Shown here one piece after another: positions 17,883-27,026 of a stretch of DNA of 64,000 nucleotides. The position numbers and the translations under genes were made by a program. The stretch spans positions 186,001-250,000 of the forward strand of contig NZ_JACCAS010000002.1 of the NCBI RefSeq assembly GCF_013409255.1, written 5' to 3'. Under the pieces are notes generated by a model, which did no database searches, was not told the origin of the DNA, and saw only the letters and a list, made by a program, of their open reading frames with translations. Position 1 is the stretch's first letter. Each line of letters opens with the position of its first letter. Source of the DNA: Paraburkholderia bryophila. Lineage in GTDB: Bacteria; Pseudomonadota; Gammaproteobacteria; Burkholderiales; Burkholderiaceae.

Positions 17883-20800
17883 ACGGCAACGGCTGTTTTC
17901 GCCGGCCGTGATCCTCGTACTCGGCGCGCTCATCGCGCTGATGCTGGTGCTCGCCTATCCGCGCGACAAGCTGGAAGCGCGGCTGCTGGGCGGCGCCAAC
18001 GCGGACGGTTTGACGATCGCGTATCTGCAAGCGTGGCTGCGGATCGATCCCGACAATCCCGACGTGCTGTCCGAACTCACGCGCGAGTATCTGAAGGGAC
18101 AGCGGATCGCGGAGGCGTCGCGCGTGCTCGACCGCTTGCAGCAGTCGCACGATCCGGCCGCACGGCAAGGCGCGCTGGCGATTCGCGTGTCGATCGCCCA
18201 GCAGCGGCTGTACGCGCTGAAGGCCGGCGATCCCGCGCGGGCGGCGCGACTGCGCGAACTCGACGCGCTGCTGCACGAGGCCGCCGCGTACACCTGGGAC
18301 AACGAGCAACTTGCGTTGCTGGCGCGTCAGGCGCGTGGACTGAACGACAGCGAACTCGCGGCACGGTATTACCGGCAGCTGATCCAGCGCGATCCTGCGC
18401 ATGCGAGCGGCTGGCTGGTCGACCTCGCGCAAACCGAACTCGGCAACGGCCGCTATGCGGCGGCGGCGAATGCGTGGTTCGAGGCGCAACAGCATGCCGA
18501 CGATCGGGACCAGCGGCGCGCGCGTTTCCTTGCGGGCGTTAAGGCGCTGCAGGCGGGCAACGATCCGCTCGCCGCGATTCAGGCGGCGAACGCGCATCTC
18601 GGCGATTTGGCCGACGATCCAGATACGCTGCGCTATCTCGCCAATCTGGCGCTCGCGGCTGGCCGGCCCGATCTGGCCGAGCAGTATGTGAAGCGGCTGC
18701 TCAAGATGTCGGCGGTGATGCCGCGCGAGATGCGCTCAGTGCGGCCTGCAGCGCTTGCCGATCGTGCGCCTGCTGAATATCGCAATGCCCAGGGCGTCTG
18801 GTTACGCGCCGCGTGGTATCGGCCCGCGCGTCAGGCGCGTGGTTTGCAAAGCGCAGTGCTGTCCGTCGATGCATGCGCAAACACGACCGAAGTCTGCAAC
18901 GACAAGCACGCGCGTGCGCCGCGAAACGCTAACGCACCAGTCGACCAGCGCGGCGGGTTCATCAAAATCGCCACGACAGCGACAACAGCTGCCATCGCCC
19001 CAACTCCCCCCAACGCCCCCACCGAATCCGACAACGAACTCGCCTACCGCGTGTTCCTCGCCAATGGCGACGTCGCCAACGCACAGCGCATTGCCCAGGC
19101 CGCGCTCGACCAAGACCCGCAATCCACCCTGTGGCGCGGCCGTCTCGCGCAGGTCGCGGAATGGAATCATCAACCGCAGGTGGCGCTGCGCAACTACCTC
19201 GCGCAGGCGCAGGCCAACGGCGACGCCAACGCCTGGCAGCAGGTCGCGCGCCTCGCGCCCGGTCTGAACGACAACGCCGCCGTGCTGGCCGTCACGTTGC
19301 ATCAGTCGGAACAGCAACCGGACAATCTGAAGCTGATCGACGCCGTGGTGTTCTCCTACGAACAACTCGCCGACCCGGACAGCGCGCTGCGCTTTCTGCA
19401 AGCGCGCATGCACGGCGCGCAGCGTCGCGCGGTGATGGAGCGTTACGCGCTGATCGCCGAGCGCAAAGGCGACGACGATCTCGCGCTGCGCACCTGGCGC
19501 GACCTCGAACGCGAGTTCGGCCCAAACAGCGCCTATGGCCTGAAAATCGCCACCTTGCTCTACACGCGCACCCAGTTCGACGCCGCGCTCGCCGCGATGA
19601 ATGAAGCCAAGCCCGCCGCGCCGAACACCGACGGCGATTTCTGGCGCTTCTACGCGCTGCTCGCCAACACAGTCCAGCATCCGCACGAGGCGAACCAGGG
19701 CTATCGCGCGCTGATTGCCGGCGGCAAGGCCGACGCCGACGACTACGAAGCCATGACCGGTTTCTACAACGATTCGCCGCTCGACGCCGGCCGCCTCGCC
19801 GAATACGCGTACCGCCATGGCGGGCCGCCGCGCGCTCTCTCGCAGGCGCTCTACAACTATCAGCGCGCGCGGGCGTGGGGCAGGATTCGCGCGCTGCTTG
19901 CATCGCTCTCGCCCGAGGACCGCAGCGCCGCCGAACAGTCGGCCACCTTCCTGCTGGCGCGTGCCGAATACGAGCGGCAAACCGGCTCGGTGGAAGACGC
20001 CGAGCGCGACATCAAACGCGCCGCCAGCCTCGCGCCCGACAACGTCGAAGCGCGCGCCGCGTATCTGTGGATGCTGACCGACCGCGGCACCGACGCCGAA
20101 CTGCGCAACGCGATGCGCAACGAGGCCGGCGACGCCGAAAACGACCCGCAACTGTGGGCGCCCTACGCTGCGGCGTCCATGCGTCTCGGCGACGGCCGCG
20201 CGGCGCTGCAATATCTGCACAAGCAGTCGGCGCAGGCCGCGCAGAGTCCGCTGTGGCGGCTGACCTATGCGGACGCGCTGGAGTTGAACAGCCGCATCGA
20301 CGAGGCGTGGCAATTGCGCCGCAGCGTCTGGCTCGAACTCGCGCGACGCCGTCGCGATCCCAACCAGGCCAACGCGCTGCCCGCCGCCGAGCAGGACGAT
20401 TTGCGCGGCCGCTACGTCGCGCTGGCCGCGCTGTTCGACAACGGCGACCGCTCGCGCGCCGTGCTGATCGAGATGCTGCGCGCGGACCAGGCGAGTCAGG
20501 CCGACGCGCAGTCGGCGCAGACCTCCGAACTCGGCGACATCGGCCTGCTGCCGCCCGCGCAACAGGACGCGATCCGCAAAGAGCGGCGCCTTTATACGGC
20601 TATCGCGCGCGAGGCGGCGATTTCGTGGGCCCAGGTGCAGGACGCGTCCGACATGGAACGCGCGTGGCTGGAAAAACAATACATTCAACGCAGCACGCGG
20701 CCGGTGTACGCCGAGGCGCAACTGGCGATCAACGAGGGCGACGTCAACGAACTGTCGCGCCTGCTCGACACCCTGCCCGATCTGATTCCCCGGCAAAACA

Positions 20801-21843
20801 AGGTCGATGCGCAGACGCTGACCGGCCGCAACGCCGACGCGCAAACCACCGCGTTCGAGTCGCTCACGAGCCTGCCCAACGACAGCGTGATGCACGGCCA
20901 GTTGCACGACCGGCTGCTCAGCAACGCGCAGGCGGTCGCGCCGTCGGTGCGTTACAGCGACCAGGGGCCGTTGCGCTTCAGCGAAGAATCGATCACGGGC
21001 GGCGTGCGGCTGACGCCGTCGCAGGCGCTGCAATTGCGCTACCGGCAACGCGATCAGAGCACCGACGCCGGGTCGCTGCCCAACGCGCCGAATCATGACC
21101 GCTTGCTCGAAGGCGTCTATTCGCACAAGGGGCAATACGACGAGGAACACGTGATCGTCGGCCGCCGCGAAGCGTTGAAGGATTTCGTGACCGCGCGCGT
21201 GGAAGGTACCTACGCGGTGAACCCGAAACTCACGCTCACGTATGCCGCCGGCTACAACCAGTCCGCCACCGAAACCACGCAACTGACCGTGGCCGGTGTG
21301 AAAGACATGGCGTCGGTCGGCTTCAACTACCGGCTCGATTCGCACTGGTTCGGCGGCGGCCGTTACGAGTACGACCGTTTTCACGGCCAGGACCGTTCGT
21401 CGCTCGGCGACGGCCATCTGGTCGAATTGAACGCCGGCTACAAGATCAAGGCCGACTATCCCGACTACACCATCCGCGCGGTGTTCTCGCACGGCCAGTA
21501 CAGCGCCAACGGCACACCCGGCGCCGCGCTGCAGAACCTGCTGCCGGCCGGCACTCCGTTCAACGCGCAGGCCTTCATGCCGCAAACCTTCACGCAGGGT
21601 GGCCTGCTGCTTTCTTTCGGCGACGACCTGCCGGAGAACTACTCGAAAGGCTGGCGGCCGATGTTCTCCGCCGGTCCGTTGCGCGACTCGCGCGCGGGCT
21701 GGTCGGGCCAGGTGATGACCGGCCTCGTGGGGAGCCTGTTCGGCGGCGATCAGATGCTGATCTACGGCTTGTATCAGGGGGCGTCGTCGAATCACTCGAC
21801 CTCGGTGAAGGAAATCGGCGCGCGGTATCAGTGGCTGTACTAG
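17857..21843 (+). CDS. pelB: PelB: TPR scaffold and outer-membrane export porin
   Basis: 1328 residues, longer than the 1193 of Pseudomonas PelB. An N-terminal membrane anchor (FSPAVILVLGALIALMLVLA, residues about 15-34) is followed by many TPR repeats in the periplasm (to about residue 980). The C-terminal third is a beta-barrel ending in GARYQWLY with a terminal aromatic, through which Pel leaves the cell. A low-complexity insertion (residues about 345-392, Thr/Ala/Pro-rich) may account for part of the extra length. Its start lies within the end of pelA. Confidence 0.93.
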   Translation: MSTSPATPERQRLFSPAVILVLGALIALMLVLAYPRDKLEARLLGGANADGLTIAYLQAWLRIDPDNPDVLSELTREYLKGQRIAEASRVLDRLQQSHDPAARQGALAIRVSIAQQRLYALKAGDPARAARLRELDALLHEAAAYTWDNEQLALLARQARGLNDSELAARYYRQLIQRDPAHASGWLVDLAQTELGNGRYAAAANAWFEAQQHADDRDQRRARFLAGVKALQAGNDPLAAIQAANAHLGDLADDPDTLRYLANLALAAGRPDLAEQYVKRLLKMSAVMPREMRSVRPAALADRAPAEYRNAQGVWLRAAWYRPARQARGLQSAVLSVDACANTTEVCNDKHARAPRNANAPVDQRGGFIKIATTATTAAIAPTPPNAPTESDNELAYRVFLANGDVANAQRIAQAALDQDPQSTLWRGRLAQVAEWNHQPQVALRNYLAQAQANGDANAWQQVARLAPGLNDNAAVLAVTLHQSEQQPDNLKLIDAVVFSYEQLADPDSALRFLQARMHGAQRRAVMERYALIAERKGDDDLALRTWRDLEREFGPNSAYGLKIATLLYTRTQFDAALAAMNEAKPAAPNTDGDFWRFYALLANTVQHPHEANQGYRALIAGGKADADDYEAMTGFYNDSPLDAGRLAEYAYRHGGPPRALSQALYNYQRARAWGRIRALLASLSPEDRSAAEQSATFLLARAEYERQTGSVEDAERDIKRAASLAPDNVEARAAYLWMLTDRGTDAELRNAMRNEAGDAENDPQLWAPYAAASMRLGDGRAALQYLHKQSAQAAQSPLWRLTYADALELNSRIDEAWQLRRSVWLELARRRRDPNQANALPAAEQDDLRGRYVALAALFDNGDRSRAVLIEMLRADQASQADAQSAQTSELGDIGLLPPAQQDAIRKERRLYTAIAREAAISWAQVQDASDMERAWLEKQYIQRSTRPVYAEAQLAINEGDVNELSRLLDTLPDLIPRQNKVDAQTLTGRNADAQTTAFESLTSLPNDSVMHGQLHDRLLSNAQAVAPSVRYSDQGPLRFSEESITGGVRLTPSQALQLRYRQRDQSTDAGSLPNAPNHDRLLEGVYSHKGQYDEEHVIVGRREALKDFVTARVEGTYAVNPKLTLTYAAGYNQSATETTQLTVAGVKDMASVGFNYRLDSHWFGGGRYEYDRFHGQDRSSLGDGHLVELNAGYKIKADYPDYTIRAVFSHGQYSANGTPGAALQNLLPAGTPFNAQAFMPQTFTQGGLLLSFGDDLPENYSKGWRPMFSAGPLRDSRAGWSGQVMTGLVGSLFGGDQMLIYGLYQGASSNHSTSVKEIGARYQWLY

Positions 21844-21902
21844 AAGACGTCGGCAAGCCGCGGCTTGCCTCGCGAATCAAGCCTGTCTGACTGGAGAGCA
21901 AG

Positions 21903-22469
21903 ATGGACCAAGCAAAACAAGCTCAAACGAAGCGGCCGCGCGTGCGCGCCGCGATGCTGTCGATCGTGCTCGGCGCCGCGCTCGGTGCAACGCTGGGCGG
22001 TTGCTCGGTGATCGACCGCAGCACCGCGCCGGCGTTCTCGAAGAGCGATACGTGGGTGATCCTGCCGATCGCCAACAACACCGAGACGCCGCAAGCCGGA
22101 CAGCGAGCGGCATCGATCGCGCAAAGCCTGTTGAGTGCGTATGGCTACGCGAATCTGACACGCTATCCGACCAGCGCCGACGACGAAACGCTGTTCGATC
22201 CGGCCAAGCCCGACGCGCAGCAGAACGCGCTGAACTGGGCGCGTCAGCAGAACGCGCACTATGCGCTGAGCGGCGCGGTCAACGAGTGGCGCTACAAGGT
22301 CGGCGTGGATGGCGAACCGGCTGTCGGCATCACGCTCGACGTGCTCGACGTGCAGAGCGGCAAGGTCGTCTGGACCGGCACCGGCAGCCGCACCGGCTGG
22401 AGCCGCGACGCGGTGTCGGGCGTTGCGCAGAAGCTCGAACGCGAGTTGCTGAGCCCGCTGGCGCGCTGA
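21903..22469 (+). CDS. pelC: PelC: outer-membrane lipoprotein of Pel export
   Basis: 188 residues with a lipoprotein signal: basic start, hydrophobic stretch and lipobox LGGC (C34). The body (DTWVILPIANNTETPQAGQRA) matches PelC, which forms a dodecameric ring beneath the PelB barrel and guides the cationic polymer. GGAGAG ribosome site before the ATG. Pseudomonas PelC is 172 residues. Confidence 0.92.
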   Translation: MDQAKQAQTKRPRVRAAMLSIVLGAALGATLGGCSVIDRSTAPAFSKSDTWVILPIANNTETPQAGQRAASIAQSLLSAYGYANLTRYPTSADDETLFDPAKPDAQQNALNWARQQNAHYALSGAVNEWRYKVGVDGEPAVGITLDVLDVQSGKVVWTGTGSRTGWSRDAVSGVAQKLERELLSPLAR

Positions 22470-22585
22470 GTCGAGATCATGCCGACGCGCCTGCCCCCCC
22501 GTGAGCCTTCGCAGCATTCACAGCGAACGCGCGGGCCCGGCGCTCACGCCAGTGGTCTTTCAACCGATATCAGGAAGTCCTCGCC

Positions 22586-24064
22586 ATGAACACGCGTGCT
22601 CCGGATCCATTCGCGCCGCGCTCCCGCTTCAGGCGCCGCCAGGCGCAAAGCGTCGGCGCGGGCTCGTGGTGGGCGCGGCTGATCGCGCCACCGCGCGGCT
22701 CGATGCGTCGCCGCGCCATCACCTCGTTCGAATCGGTCCTCGCGACGCTGCTCGCGATCGGCCTGTGCTGGCTGTTCCGGCCGCACAACCCGCTGCTGAT
22801 TCACGTCGGCTTCGTGTGGATCTGGAGCGTGCCGATCGTGCTCGCGTTGCGTTACGGATCGATTGCTGGGACGTTCTCCGGGCTGATTCTGCTCGGCGCG
22901 TGGTACGTGCTGTATCCGGGCGCGGATCCGTCGTCGCTCGGTTCGATCGCGCATGCGCTGAGCGAGCCGCGAATGGAGGCGCAGCCGTTTCCGGTCGGCT
23001 TCTTCTTCGGCGGCTTTGCGTTCACGCTGCTGTGCGGACAATTCGGCGACGTGTGGATCACGCGGCTCGGCCAGGCGCGCATGGCCAACGACTACCTCGC
23101 CGAGCGGCTTTCGATCCTCACGCGCAATCAGTTTCTGCTGCGGCTCTCGCATGAGCGCCTCGAACAGGATCTGCTAGGCCGCCCCGCCACGTTGCGCGAT
23201 TCGCTGGCGCGAATGCGGGCGGTGACGCTGACCCAGGAGCCCAGCAACGCGCAGCTCGGCGTGGTGGATCTGCGCGGCGCGCAACAGTTTCTCGACACTG
23301 CGGCCCAAGCCTGTCAGCTCGAAGGCGCGCGTCTTTACGCGTGGCGCGACGGCCATCCGCATCACGAAGCCGCCGCGTGGATCGGCACCACGTTCGAGCT
23401 CGACGCGGACGACCCGTTGGTGCGCGAAGCACTCGAGGTCCGCACGCTGGTGCATATCGAATCGGCATCCCAGCAAAAGGCCGCGCAAAGCCGCTATATC
23501 GCCTGCGTGCCGTTGATCGACGCGCTGAAGCAACCGGTCGGCCTGCTGGTGATCGAACGCATGCCGTTTCTCGCGTTGACGCGCGACAACCTGCAATTCC
23601 TGCTGGTGCTGTGCAACTACTACGCGGATGGCGTGCAACATGCCGACGTGACGCGCGACATGTTGCAGGCGTTTCCCGATTGTCCGTACGATTTCGCGCT
23701 CGATTACGCGCGGCTCGTGCATCTGTATCGCGATACGCAGGTGCGCTCGTCGCTGGTTGCGCTGGTGTTCGACGAGCGCACGGCCAGCACCACCTGGTAC
23801 GACCACGTGCTGCGCACGCGACGCGCGCTCGACGTGCAATGGGCGCGTAACAACGGGCCGCAGCGCGCGATTCTGACGTTGATGCCGCTGTCGGGGGAAG
23901 GCTCGATCGATGGTTATCTGCTGCGGATCGAAGACAATTTGCGCGCGCAATATGGCGTCGATTTTGAGTCGGCCCGGATTGCCGTGCACGCGATGCTGAT
24001 CGCCGACGCGGATCCGGTGAATGAATTGCGGCGTTTGCTGGAGCGCTGCGATGCGCGAGCCTGA
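22586..24064 (+). CDS. pelD: PelD: inner-membrane c-di-GMP receptor
   Basis: 492 residues. Four predicted membrane helices (residues about 50-160), then a GAF domain (about 215-350) and a degenerate GGDEF domain. The c-di-GMP inhibitory-site motif RxxD is present as RALD (R413-D416), with a further Arg 34 residues downstream (R447), closely matching the R367/D370/R402 arrangement of Pseudomonas PelD. The active-site GGDEF is lost. c-di-GMP binding switches on Pel synthesis by PelF. Confidence 0.92.
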   Translation: MNTRAPDPFAPRSRFRRRQAQSVGAGSWWARLIAPPRGSMRRRAITSFESVLATLLAIGLCWLFRPHNPLLIHVGFVWIWSVPIVLALRYGSIAGTFSGLILLGAWYVLYPGADPSSLGSIAHALSEPRMEAQPFPVGFFFGGFAFTLLCGQFGDVWITRLGQARMANDYLAERLSILTRNQFLLRLSHERLEQDLLGRPATLRDSLARMRAVTLTQEPSNAQLGVVDLRGAQQFLDTAAQACQLEGARLYAWRDGHPHHEAAAWIGTTFELDADDPLVREALEVRTLVHIESASQQKAAQSRYIACVPLIDALKQPVGLLVIERMPFLALTRDNLQFLLVLCNYYADGVQHADVTRDMLQAFPDCPYDFALDYARLVHLYRDTQVRSSLVALVFDERTASTTWYDHVLRTRRALDVQWARNNGPQRAILTLMPLSGEGSIDGYLLRIEDNLRAQYGVDFESARIAVHAMLIADADPVNELRRLLERCDARA

Positions 24065-25346
24065 CGCGGATTCGGCGCGGGGGACGGGAGGCGTCGGCGC
24101 GGCGCTGGCTTTGCTCGCCGGGCTCGGCGGCGTCGCGTTGCAACTCGCGGTTTTCCTGATCGCCACCCACGGCGCGCCGGATACGTCCGCACAATGGCTC
24201 GGCGGCCTCCCCGACGACGCACCGGCCGGTGACGCCGCGCGCCTGAACACGCACACGCTGCTGCTCTGCCTGCTGATGCAGGCGCTGGCCGCCCTGCTGA
24301 TCTCGCTCGGCATTGCACGCGCGCTGCCGCAGCGTTACCGCGCGCCGCGCAAAAGCGTACTCGCCGCGCTGTGGTTCCTGAACTTCGCGCTGCCGATCGG
24401 CGGCGTGGCCTGCACGCTCGGCGCGCTGGCCATCGCGAGAATCCTGCCGCGTCCGGCCGAGCGCTTGCCGGTCACGCAGATCGACGAGCCCGAATTCGCC
24501 GCCAACCTGATCGGCAACGTGTCGTACGGCCGTGGCGCGCGTCTGAAGGCGGAATTGCAGAATGCCGACGCCGGCACCGCGTTTCGCATGACCGCCCTGC
24601 TGGCCATGCAATCGATGCCCGCGCGCACCGTTTCCCCCTTGCTGCAAGGCATGCTGGCCGACCCGCTCGACGACATCCGCCTGCTGGCGTATGGGATTCT
24701 CGACAATCGCGAGAAAGCCCTCACGCAGCGGATTCTGGTGGAACGACCCAAGCTCGACCGCAAGCTGCATCCGGAGCTGAACGACACCGACCGGCGACGC
24801 GCCAACAAAACTCTCGCCGAGCTATACAGCGAACTGATCTACGAACACCTGGTCACCGGCGACGTCTATCGCAACGCCGCCGATCAGGCCGACGGCTTCG
24901 CCATCGCCGCGCTCGACGCCGATCCCGACGACGCCTCGCTCTGGCGTCTGCGCGGCCGCCTCGCGCTCGACCGCCGCGAACTCGACAACGCCGACACGAT
25001 GCTGCAACGCGCTATCGACTGCGGTTTTCCGCGCGAACGGATGCTGCCGTATCTCGCCGAAGCCGCTTATTTGCGGCGCGATTTCGCGCGCGTACGCCGA
25101 TTGCTGCGCGAGATGGACAGTCACGCGGGTGGCTCGACGCTGCATGCGGTGCTGGCGTTCTGGCAAGAGCGTGAAGCGGGTAAGGCGAGCGCCGCTTCCG
25201 ACCCGCGCGCGGCCGGCGCCGACGCGAACGCGCCCGACGCTTCCAACTCGTCTAATTCCTCCGACTCATCGGCCCGCGGCGCCATGCGCCGTGCCATGCC
25301 CGACCATCCGTCCGCGCCGGACGCCCCGCCGAGACGCTCAACATGA
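24051..25346 (+). CDS. pelE: PelE: membrane TPR subunit of the Pel synthase complex
   Basis: 431 residues starting MREPDADSARGTG, overlapping pelD by 14 bases. Two N-terminal membrane helices (residues about 15-37 and 75-125) are followed by a cytosolic TPR region (DPDDASLWRLRGRLALDRRELDNAD). PelE joins PelD and PelG in the inner-membrane complex. The C-terminus is a Ser/Asn/Ala-rich tail. Stop overlaps the pelF start (ATGA). Confidence 0.88.
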   Translation: MREPDADSARGTGGVGAALALLAGLGGVALQLAVFLIATHGAPDTSAQWLGGLPDDAPAGDAARLNTHTLLLCLLMQALAALLISLGIARALPQRYRAPRKSVLAALWFLNFALPIGGVACTLGALAIARILPRPAERLPVTQIDEPEFAANLIGNVSYGRGARLKAELQNADAGTAFRMTALLAMQSMPARTVSPLLQGMLADPLDDIRLLAYGILDNREKALTQRILVERPKLDRKLHPELNDTDRRRANKTLAELYSELIYEHLVTGDVYRNAADQADGFAIAALDADPDDASLWRLRGRLALDRRELDNADTMLQRAIDCGFPRERMLPYLAEAAYLRRDFARVRRLLREMDSHAGGSTLHAVLAFWQEREAGKASAASDPRAAGADANAPDASNSSNSSDSSARGAMRRAMPDHPSAPDAPPRRST

Positions 25347-26953
25347 ACGCGCCCAAAACCGCCACCGCTACCGTTGCACACGCTGCGCAAACCCCGCACG
25401 CCCCGGCCAACCTCCCGCGCGCGGCCTCCGCCGACATCGCGCTGCTGCTCGAAGGCACGTTCCCGTATGTGAGCGGCGGCGTCTCCAGTTGGGTCAACCA
25501 GATCATTCGCGCGTTCCCGGAGTACACGTTCGCGCTGTGCTTTCTCGGTAGTCGTCCACAGGACTATCCGAAGATGTCGTATGCGTTGCCCGACAACGTC
25601 GTGCACCTGGAGAATCACTATCTCTACGACTTCGCGCCGCCGCCGATGATCCGCCGCCAGGCCGGCGACCCCGCCGCCTTCATGCAGGCCGGCCAGATGC
25701 ACGAGAAGCTGCGCAACCCCGCCATGCGCCAGGCCGCCGGCCGGATGCTCAGGGACATGCTCGACGATCTGCGTCCCGGCGGCGCGCTCGGTGAAGAAGC
25801 GTTTCTGTATTCGAAGGAATCGTGGACTTACCTGACCGATCAATACCGGCAGTTCTGCACGGACCCGTCGTTCGTCGACTATTTCTGGACCGTGCGCATC
25901 ATGCACAAGCCGCTGTGGCAGTTGGCCCGCATTGCCGAGGAACTGCCCAAGGTGAAGATGTTCCATACCGTCTCGACCGGCTACGCGGGGTTTCTCGGCG
26001 CGTTGCTGCGTTACCGGCATGGCCGTCCGCTGCTGGTGTCCGAACACGGCATCTACACGAAGGAACGCAAGATCGATCTGTTCCAGAGCCAATGGATTCG
26101 CGACAACCGCAGCATCTTCGAACGCGACGTGTCGCAGATCGGCTATTTCCGCGACCTGTGGGTGCGTTTCTTCGAAACGCTGGGCCACGTTTGCTACGAC
26201 GCCGCCGAGGACATCATCGCGCTGTACGAGGGTAACCGTCGACGTCAGATCGTTGACGGCGCACCCGAATCCAAGACCGCCAATATTCCCAACGGCGTGA
26301 ACCTGCCGCGGCTCGCGCCGCTGCGCGCGCAACGCGGCGCGCAGGTGCCGAAGACGCTGTGCCTGATCGGCCGCGTGGTGCCGATCAAGGACATCAAGAC
26401 CTTCATTCGCGCGATGCTGACCGTGGTGCGCCAGATGCCGGAGGCCGAAGCCTGGATCGCCGGTCCGGAAGACGAAGACGAGTCGTACGCGAACGAATGC
26501 CGCGCGTTGGTCGAGAGTCTCGGCTTGCAGGACAAGGTGAAGTTTCTCGGCTTCCAGAAGATCGACGAGTTGCTGCCTAAATGCGGCGTGCTCGTGCTGA
26601 GTTCGATTTCCGAAGCGCTGCCGCTCGTCGTGCTTGAAGGGTTTGCGGCGGGCGTGCCGTCCGTGACGACCGATGTCGGCTCGTGCCGTCAGTTGATCTA
26701 CGGACTCGACGGCGAGGACGCGGCGCTCGGCACGGCGGGCCGCGTGGTGCAGATCGCCGATCCGCGCGCACTCGCCGAAGCGGCGCTCGACCTGCTCGAC
26801 GAACGCAACTGGCACGCGGCGCAAAAAGCGGGCATTGCACGGGTCGAGCGGTTTTATACGCAGGATCAGATGGTCGGCTCGTATCGCGAGTTGTATGCGC
26901 GGCTCACCGCGCTGGCGGATCTGGAGCCGACGCCTCAGCAGGCGCTGTCCTGA
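25343..26953 (+). CDS. pelF: PelF: cytosolic family-4 glycosyltransferase of Pel synthesis
   Basis: 536 residues. The N-terminal half carries GTFPYVSGGVSSWVNQII and the C-terminal GT-B half the retaining EX7E motif, seen as ISEALPLVVLEG (E424, E432). It polymerises Pel from a UDP-hexosamine precursor and depends on PelD bound to c-di-GMP. Translationally coupled to pelE. The N-terminal 30 residues are Ala/Thr/Pro-rich linker. Confidence 0.95.
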   Translation: MNAPKTATATVAHAAQTPHAPANLPRAASADIALLLEGTFPYVSGGVSSWVNQIIRAFPEYTFALCFLGSRPQDYPKMSYALPDNVVHLENHYLYDFAPPPMIRRQAGDPAAFMQAGQMHEKLRNPAMRQAAGRMLRDMLDDLRPGGALGEEAFLYSKESWTYLTDQYRQFCTDPSFVDYFWTVRIMHKPLWQLARIAEELPKVKMFHTVSTGYAGFLGALLRYRHGRPLLVSEHGIYTKERKIDLFQSQWIRDNRSIFERDVSQIGYFRDLWVRFFETLGHVCYDAAEDIIALYEGNRRRQIVDGAPESKTANIPNGVNLPRLAPLRAQRGAQVPKTLCLIGRVVPIKDIKTFIRAMLTVVRQMPEAEAWIAGPEDEDESYANECRALVESLGLQDKVKFLGFQKIDELLPKCGVLVLSSISEALPLVVLEGFAAGVPSVTTDVGSCRQLIYGLDGEDAALGTAGRVVQIADPRALAEAALDLLDERNWHAAQKAGIARVERFYTQDQMVGSYRELYARLTALADLEPTPQQALS

Positions 26954-27026
26954 AGCGGCGCTGACACGACGCGGATGTCGCACTGAGCCACCACCCACCC
27001 ACTTAACGCAAACGGAACGGATCGCC

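Noticed and set aside
18802..21795. 997-codon minus-strand frame opposite pelB
   Set aside because: Antisense shadow with His/Arg/Gly bias; pelB is well supported.
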